Shown: in pieces, positions 6,309 to 10,047 of the stretch | How the letters are laid out: each line of letters opens with the position of its first letter | How positions within the stretch are numbered: the stretch's first letter is position 1 | Origin: Gemmatimonadota bacterium | GTDB taxonomy: Bacteria > Gemmatimonadota > Gemmatimonadetes > Palauibacterales > Palauibacteraceae | DNA: 10,047 nt | Assembly: GCA_029863105.1 (NCBI GenBank) | Contig: JAOTWC010000040.1 | Coordinates: 1 to 10,047 of the forward strand | Direction of reading: 5' to 3' | Notes under the pieces: model-generated | What the model was told of the DNA's origin: nothing | The model's database searches: none | The model's input: the letters and a program-made list of their open reading frames with translations, nothing else | Made by a program: the position numbers and the translations under genes

Positions 6309-7364
6309 CTACTCTACTGGCACGGTCTCGGGCTGTCGCGGCCCCATGAGGACGGCGATCCAGCGGGTCTCATCGACGGCATCCAGGAGGATGCGGAAGA
6401 TCATGGTGAGCGGCACGGAAAGGAGCATCCCGATCGGACCCAGAACCCATCCCCAGAACACGAGGGACAGGAAGACGACGAGCGTCGAGAGGCCGACACC
6501 CTCGCCCATCACCCTGGGTTCGATGAGGTTCGCCAGGACGAAGTTGATGACGAGATAGCCAAGCGCCGTAATCAGCGCGCCGCTGAACCCCATCTGCACC
6601 GCCGGCACGGCCGCGATCAGCGACCCGATATTGGGAATGTAGTTGAGGACGAACGCCAGCGTTCCCCACAGCAGCGGGAAATCGACCTCGAGGATGATCA
6701 GCCATACCGCGACAAGTACGCCGGTGGCCAGGCTGATCAGCGTCTTGAGCATCAGATACCGCTTGATGTTGTCACTGATTTCCGCGAACCGCGCCAGGTG
6801 CTCCTCGTGGTGGGCGAAAGCGACCCGGGTCTTCTGACGGAATCCGGACCACTCGAGAAGGATAAACGTCATCGTGAGCAGAATCAGAACGATTCGCCCG
6901 AGCACATCACCGATTCCGGTGAAGATCCGTCCCGCTACCGATAGAATGGCGGCCGGGTCGAACGTGTCGGCGACCATTTCCCGGGACACTTCCACCCCGT
7001 GCGCCGCCAGCCAGACGAGCAGACCTCCGATCTCTTCCTGCAAGCGCTCGTTGTAGAACGGCAAGCTCTGCGTAAAGCCGAGTATGGACGTGCCAATCAC
7101 GGTGCCAAACGCCAGCGACATGCCGAGCAACACTACGATGATCAGGCTGACGGCCAGCCATCTCGGTACGCCCCGGGCCTGCGCCCAGGACATCGGCCCG
7201 GCGAACAACACGGCCAGAATAATCGAAAGCAGGAACGGGACGACGATGTCGGCCGAGGCCCGCGCCCCGGCCACCAGGACTACGAAGGCGGCAGCGCTCA
7301 GCAGCCAGCGCGCCGCTCGCCACTCCCGGCCGAAGCCCTTTCGGTCTGCCTTCCCATTCACCAT
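6309..7364 (-). CDS. AI-2E family membrane transporter
   Basis: A 351-aa integral membrane protein of the AI-2E (TqsA/PerM/YdiK) superfamily, normal length for the family. Hydrophobic segments lie at about 20-34, 38-56, 68-92, 155-171, 207-227, 232-256, 261-283 and 295-325. A long extramembrane region (about 97-150) lies between segments 3 and 4, as usual. Family motifs are LNYIPNIGSLIAAVPAV (240-256) and NLIEPRVMGEGVGLSTLVVF (279-298), then GWVLGPIGMLLSVPLT (305-320). Family members move varied small molecules or ions, including AI-2, indole-type compounds and Na+(Li+)/H+ in some; the substrate cannot be read from sequence. I chose the ATG at 7364: the frame is open further to 7688, but that part overlaps the divergent cls gene and lacks family similarity. 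It is the first gene of a three-gene unit, which makes a substrate related to amino sugars or their products conceivable but unproven. Confidence 0.9.
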   Translation of the reverse strand: MVNGKADRKGFGREWRAARWLLSAAAFVVLVAGARASADIVVPFLLSIILAVLFAGPMSWAQARGVPRWLAVSLIIVVLLGMSLAFGTVIGTSILGFTQSLPFYNERLQEEIGGLLVWLAAHGVEVSREMVADTFDPAAILSVAGRIFTGIGDVLGRIVLILLTMTFILLEWSGFRQKTRVAFAHHEEHLARFAEISDNIKRYLMLKTLISLATGVLVAVWLIILEVDFPLLWGTLAFVLNYIPNIGSLIAAVPAVQMGFSGALITALGYLVINFVLANLIEPRVMGEGVGLSTLVVFLSLVFWGWVLGPIGMLLSVPLTMIFRILLDAVDETRWIAVLMGPRQPETVPVE

Positions 7365-7415
7365 GCCGTAAGCTAACCTCTCGAACCCATACCTCGTCAA
7401 CGGATGTGAAGGCGC
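7365..7415. other. 51-bp divergent intergenic region
   Basis: The only non-coding DNA between the minus-strand AI-2E/kinase/nucleotidyltransferase operon and the plus-strand cls-phzF-ytxJ genes. It is too short for two independent promoters plus leaders, so the promoters must overlap each other or sit in the coding starts. A minus-strand TTGACG (7400-7395) resembles a -35, but no good -10 follows at 16-18 nt. A GAAGG (7408-7412) on the plus strand is the probable ribosome binding site of cls. Confidence 0.5.
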
Positions 7416-8897
7416 TTGGACATCATTGCGCACATTCGGCCGATCGTCGCCGGGCTGATCGGCATCACGCTGTCCGTCGTCGCGTCGGTGCACGCGATCT
7501 CGACGAAACGCGAGGTGCGGGCGGCCATCGGCTGGATGGGGCTCATCTGGCTGCTGCCGTTCGGGGGCGCCGCACTGTACGCACTGCTCGGGGTGAATCG
7601 GATCCGCCGTCGCGGAGGCCGAATCCGCCGACAGATGCATTCGCTGCAACCAGACTCCGCGATCCCACCCCTGGCCTTCGGGGCTCACCGTGAGGCGCCT
7701 CCGCTGCCGACGGAACCCGGGCCGACACCTCTGGCTCCGCCCGCCCCCGTCCCGCTCGGGGGTCTCATGCGAGTGGGCAGCGAAGTCACGGGTCTACCCC
7801 TGCTCGAAGGAAACCGTGTCGACATTCTCGTCGATGGTGATGAGGCCTTCCCGGCGATGCTGAACGCCATTCGCGGCGCGGAACGTTCGATCGGGCTCTC
7901 GACCTACATCTTCGACATGGACGAAGCCGGTGAGCCGTTCGTTCAGGCACTTTCGGATGCCACGCGACGTGGTGTGGACGTTCGCGTACTGGTCGATGCG
8001 GTCGGAAGCCTGTACAGCTCGCCTCCAGCGCCGAAGACCCTCCATGCCCGGGGCGTGCCGACCGCTTCGTTCTTGAAGTCGATGCTTCCCTGGCGAGCCC
8101 CGTATTTCAATCTGCGGAATCACAGGAAGATCCTGGTGGCGGACGGGACCACGGGCTTCACCGGAGGAATGAACATTCGGGCTGGATGCTTCGCCGCCGC
8201 GACGAGCGATCGCGTCCAGGATCTCCATTTTCGGGTCGAAGGTCCCGTCGTGTCCCATCTCGTCGACAGCTTCGCGGGAGACTGGGTATTCACCACGGGC
8301 GAGCGGTTGGAGGGAGCCGCCTGGTTTCCCCCGCTTGCGTCCCGGGGCGAGATCGCTGCCCGCGGCGTCTCAGACGGTCCGGACGAGGACTTCGAGACAC
8401 TCCGCTGGACGTTGCTTGGCGCTCTCGCCTCGGCCGAGCACACCGTGCGGATCGTGACCCCCTACTTCCTCCCCGACCAGACCCTGGTGACGGCGTTGAA
8501 TCTCGCCGCCCTTCGCGGCGTTACCGTCGACATCGTAATACCGGAGAGTAACAACCTGCGCGTCGTCGGCTGGGCGATGCTCGGCCAGATCCGCCAGGTC
8601 CTGAAGTTCGGCTGCCGCGTATGGCTGACACCTCCGCCTTTCGACCATTCGAAGTTGATGATCGTGGATCACGCCTGGACGTTGTTCGGTTCCGGCAACT
8701 GGGACCCCCGTAGCCTCCGTCTCAATTTCGAGTTCAACGTTGAAGCCTTCAATTCCGTGTTCGCGCAACGGGCCGAAGCGGTCGCCTGGCGAAAGATCGG
8801 CACGGCCCGGCGCCTCACCATCGAGGAGGTCGACGACTGGCCATTGACCCAACGCGTTCGCAACGGACTCGCCTGGCTCGGCTCGCCCTACCTCTGA
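7416..8897 (+). CDS. cls: Cardiolipin synthase, two-HKD phospholipase D family
   Basis: A 493-aa membrane-bound enzyme that would condense two phosphatidylglycerols (or a related donor/acceptor pair) to cardiolipin. Two N-terminal membrane segments lie at about 8-27 and 37-60, the second ending LYALLGVNRIRRR, typical of Cls. A proline-rich linker (about 83-115) follows. The two PLD domains each carry the catalytic HxKx4D: H236/K238/D243 in NHRKILVADGTTGFTGGMNI, and H411/K413/D418 in DHSKLMIVD followed by GSGNWDPRSLRLNFE (425-439). The start is TTG at 7416 with GAAGG a few bases upstream. An in-frame ATG at 7404 is followed at once by TGA, so nothing earlier is possible, and a later start would lose the first membrane segment. 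It heads a plus-strand unit, with phzF starting on its stop codon. Symbol given by family; clsA versus clsB type is not decided. Confidence 0.93.
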   Translation: MDIIAHIRPIVAGLIGITLSVVASVHAISTKREVRAAIGWMGLIWLLPFGGAALYALLGVNRIRRRGGRIRRQMHSLQPDSAIPPLAFGAHREAPPLPTEPGPTPLAPPAPVPLGGLMRVGSEVTGLPLLEGNRVDILVDGDEAFPAMLNAIRGAERSIGLSTYIFDMDEAGEPFVQALSDATRRGVDVRVLVDAVGSLYSSPPAPKTLHARGVPTASFLKSMLPWRAPYFNLRNHRKILVADGTTGFTGGMNIRAGCFAAATSDRVQDLHFRVEGPVVSHLVDSFAGDWVFTTGERLEGAAWFPPLASRGEIAARGVSDGPDEDFETLRWTLLGALASAEHTVRIVTPYFLPDQTLVTALNLAALRGVTVDIVIPESNNLRVVGWAMLGQIRQVLKFGCRVWLTPPPFDHSKLMIVDHAWTLFGSGNWDPRSLRLNFEFNVEAFNSVFAQRAEAVAWRKIGTARRLTIEEVDDWPLTQRVRNGLAWLGSPYL

Positions 8898-9769
8898 TGA
8901 ACCAGCCATGCCCGGATGCCCGGCCCTCGATCTACGTCGTCGATGCCTTCGCGAGGCAACCGTTCCGGGGGAATCCGGCCGCGGTCTGCGTTCTGCGGGA
9001 ATCCGCCGAGGAACATTGGATGCAATCGCTGGGTGCGGAAATGAACCTGTCGGAGACGGCATTCGTGTGGCCGAAGCACGGCGCCTGGGGGCTGCGGTGG
9101 TTTACGCCGACCACCGAGGTTGACCTGTGCGGTCACGCGACGCTGGCGGCCGCCCACGTCTTGTGGGAGACCGGAGTCGTCGAACGGACGCGGCCGGTCG
9201 AGTTTCATACTCACAGCGGCAAGCTGACGGCACGGCGTGCCGCTGAGGGCATCGAGATGAACTTTCCGGCGGAGCCAGCGGTTGAGTCACGGGCGGAGGA
9301 AGCCCATCCGGGACTGATCGACGCACTTCGGCTGTCCGACGTTCCGCCGGCGATTGGCAGGAACCGACTCGACCTGCTGGTCGAACTGCGAGACGAAGCC
9401 GCCGTGCGCGCTTTGACGCCAGACTTGGCAGCCGTGGCAGAACTCGGCGTGCGGGGCGTGATCGTGACCAGCCGGCCGGGACGCGCAACGGCAGAGAGCA
9501 TTGGAGTCGACTTCGTCTCGCGTTACTTCGCCCCCGCTGCCGGCGTGCCCGAAGATCCGGTTACGGGGTCGGCCCACTGCGCGCTCGGTCCCTGGTGGGC
9601 CAGGCGACTGGGCAACAGCCGCCTCCTCGGGGCGCAGCTGTCGGCGCGGGGTGGGATCGTAGGTGTGGAATGCGAAAGAGATCGAGTGTGGCTGAGTGGT
9701 TCCGCCGTGACCGTCCTGCGGGGTTCGCTCAGCGAGGCCGCGGCCGACGGATCCCATCGGAGGATTTGA
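8897..9769 (+). CDS. PhzF-family isomerase/epimerase-like protein
   Basis: A 290-aa protein of the PhzF (diaminopimelate-epimerase fold) family. It shows IYVVDAFARQPFRGNPAAVC (12-31), NLSETAF (50-56) with E53 in the place of the PhzF catalytic glutamate, WFTPTTEVDLCGHATLAAAH (68-87), and near the C-terminus RYFAPAAGVPEDPVTGSAHC. The two-lobed fold has these two conserved DLCGHAT and PVTGSAHC segments, one per lobe. In Pseudomonas PhzF isomerises a chorismate-derived intermediate of phenazine synthesis, but most members in other bacteria have no assigned substrate and no phz genes lie nearby, so phenazine production should not be inferred. The ATG overlaps the cls stop by one base (TGATG) and has no own Shine-Dalgarno, so it is probably translationally coupled to cls. 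Confidence 0.9.
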   Translation: MNQPCPDARPSIYVVDAFARQPFRGNPAAVCVLRESAEEHWMQSLGAEMNLSETAFVWPKHGAWGLRWFTPTTEVDLCGHATLAAAHVLWETGVVERTRPVEFHTHSGKLTARRAAEGIEMNFPAEPAVESRAEEAHPGLIDALRLSDVPPAIGRNRLDLLVELRDEAAVRALTPDLAAVAELGVRGVIVTSRPGRATAESIGVDFVSRYFAPAAGVPEDPVTGSAHCALGPWWARRLGNSRLLGAQLSARGGIVGVECERDRVWLSGSAVTVLRGSLSEAAADGSHRRI

Positions 9770-9773
9770 CCGG

Positions 9774-10047
9774 ATGAACAGCATACGGACACATGCGGAC
9801 CTGCAGGACGTGCTGTCCCTGGACAGGGCGGTTCTGTACAAACACAGCACGCGCTGCGAGCTGAGTATCTCGGCCCGGCGTCACGTCGAGCAATTCGCGG
9901 ATAATTTCCCGGTTGCGCAGGTATTCCTCGTCGATGTCCTCCGCGACCGATCCCTGTCCGATGAGGTGGAAGAGCTTCTCGGGGTCCGCCACGAGTCTCC
10001 CCAGGCCATACTGCTGGAGGGCGGAAAAGCGGTTCGGCACGCGTCTC
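9774..10047 (+). CDS. ytxJ: YtxJ/BrxC-like monothiol bacilliredoxin, N-terminal 91 codons (cut by right edge)
   Basis: A thioredoxin-like protein of the bacillithiol-system YtxJ family (formerly DUF2847), about 110 aa when complete, so roughly the last 20 residues are missing. The active-site region is YKHSTRCELSISA (22-34), with C28 and S31 forming a CxxS monothiol site. The family more often has CPIS. The C-terminal part SPQAILLEGGKAVRHAS (75-91) matches the family's HESPQ...GK..WHAS segment, with Arg in place of the usual Trp. Members are thought to remove bacillithiol from mixed disulfides on proteins. This implies that the organism makes bacillithiol or a relative, but no bshA/B/C genes are in the window. 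GGAGG at 9759-9763, inside the phzF end, is 10 nt before the ATG; the gene follows phzF by 4 nt. Confidence 0.85.
   Translation, partial: MNSIRTHADLQDVLSLDRAVLYKHSTRCELSISARRHVEQFADNFPVAQVFLVDVLRDRSLSDEVEELLGVRHESPQAILLEGGKAVRHAS

Noticed and set aside
7368..7400. Sigma70 promoter for the AI-2E operon using TTGACG at 7400-7395
   Set aside because: No hexamer at 16-18 nt spacing resembles TATAAT, and the transcript would begin at or inside the start codon.
7365..7688. N-terminal extension of the AI-2E protein to 459 residues
   Set aside because: The extension overlaps the divergent cls gene, is unlike the family, and the ATG at 7364 gives the usual length.
8370..9062. Minus-strand open frame of 230 codons across the cls/phzF junction
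   Set aside because: It overlaps two well-supported plus-strand genes and shows no domain or ribosome binding site.
8897..9769. Phenazine biosynthesis cluster suggested by the PhzF homologue
   Set aside because: No other phz gene is present, and PhzF-fold proteins are widespread in bacteria that make no phenazines.
9287..9850. Minus-strand open frame antisense to phzF and ytxJ
   Set aside because: Shadow of genes with clear family motifs on the plus strand.

Overview
The window is GC-rich and densely coding, with bacterial gene structure: short gaps, stop/start overlaps, and GTG or TTG starts on several genes. A probable lipoprotein points to a Gram-negative-type envelope. A sugar-kinase/RapZ-C fusion beside a MurU-like nucleotidyltransferase, plus a YtxJ-type bacilliredoxin, recalls the Bacteroidota/FCB group. 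High GC makes a Gemmatimonadota-like lineage my best guess. This placement is inference, because no rRNA or marker phylogeny is possible here.

Region 1 (1-3490, minus strand) is the classical translation operon infC-rpmI-rplT-pheS-pheT, read from right to left. It encodes IF3, L35, L20 and both subunits of phenylalanyl-tRNA synthetase; pheT runs off the left edge with 362 codons inside. A good sigma70-like promoter (3461-3489) precedes a leader of about 218 nt. The leader holds hairpins, including a terminator-like stem about 75 nt before infC, consistent with transcription attenuation. thrS, often upstream of infC, is absent.

Region 2 (3490-4116, plus strand) holds one small gene for a predicted lipoprotein with a DUF4440/SnoaL-like domain. 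It converges on region 3 with only 7 bp between stop codons.

Region 3 (4124-7364, minus strand) is a tight three-gene operon with gaps of 5 and 2 nt. It encodes an AI-2E-family membrane protein, a fusion of an AmgK-like phosphotransferase with a RapZ C-terminal domain, and a MurU-like nucleotidyltransferase. Kinase plus nucleotidyltransferase would make a nucleotide sugar by an anomeric-phosphate route, as in AmgK/MurU cell-wall recycling. The RapZ domain suggests built-in sensing of an amino-sugar metabolite. This is the most interesting part of the window.

Region 4 (7416-10047, plus strand) diverges from region 3 across only 51 bp. It encodes a two-HKD cardiolipin synthase, a PhzF-family isomerase whose start overlaps the cls stop, and the first 91 codons of a YtxJ/BrxC-like monothiol bacilliredoxin cut by the right edge. 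No tRNA, rRNA, CRISPR, insertion sequence or phage gene was seen.
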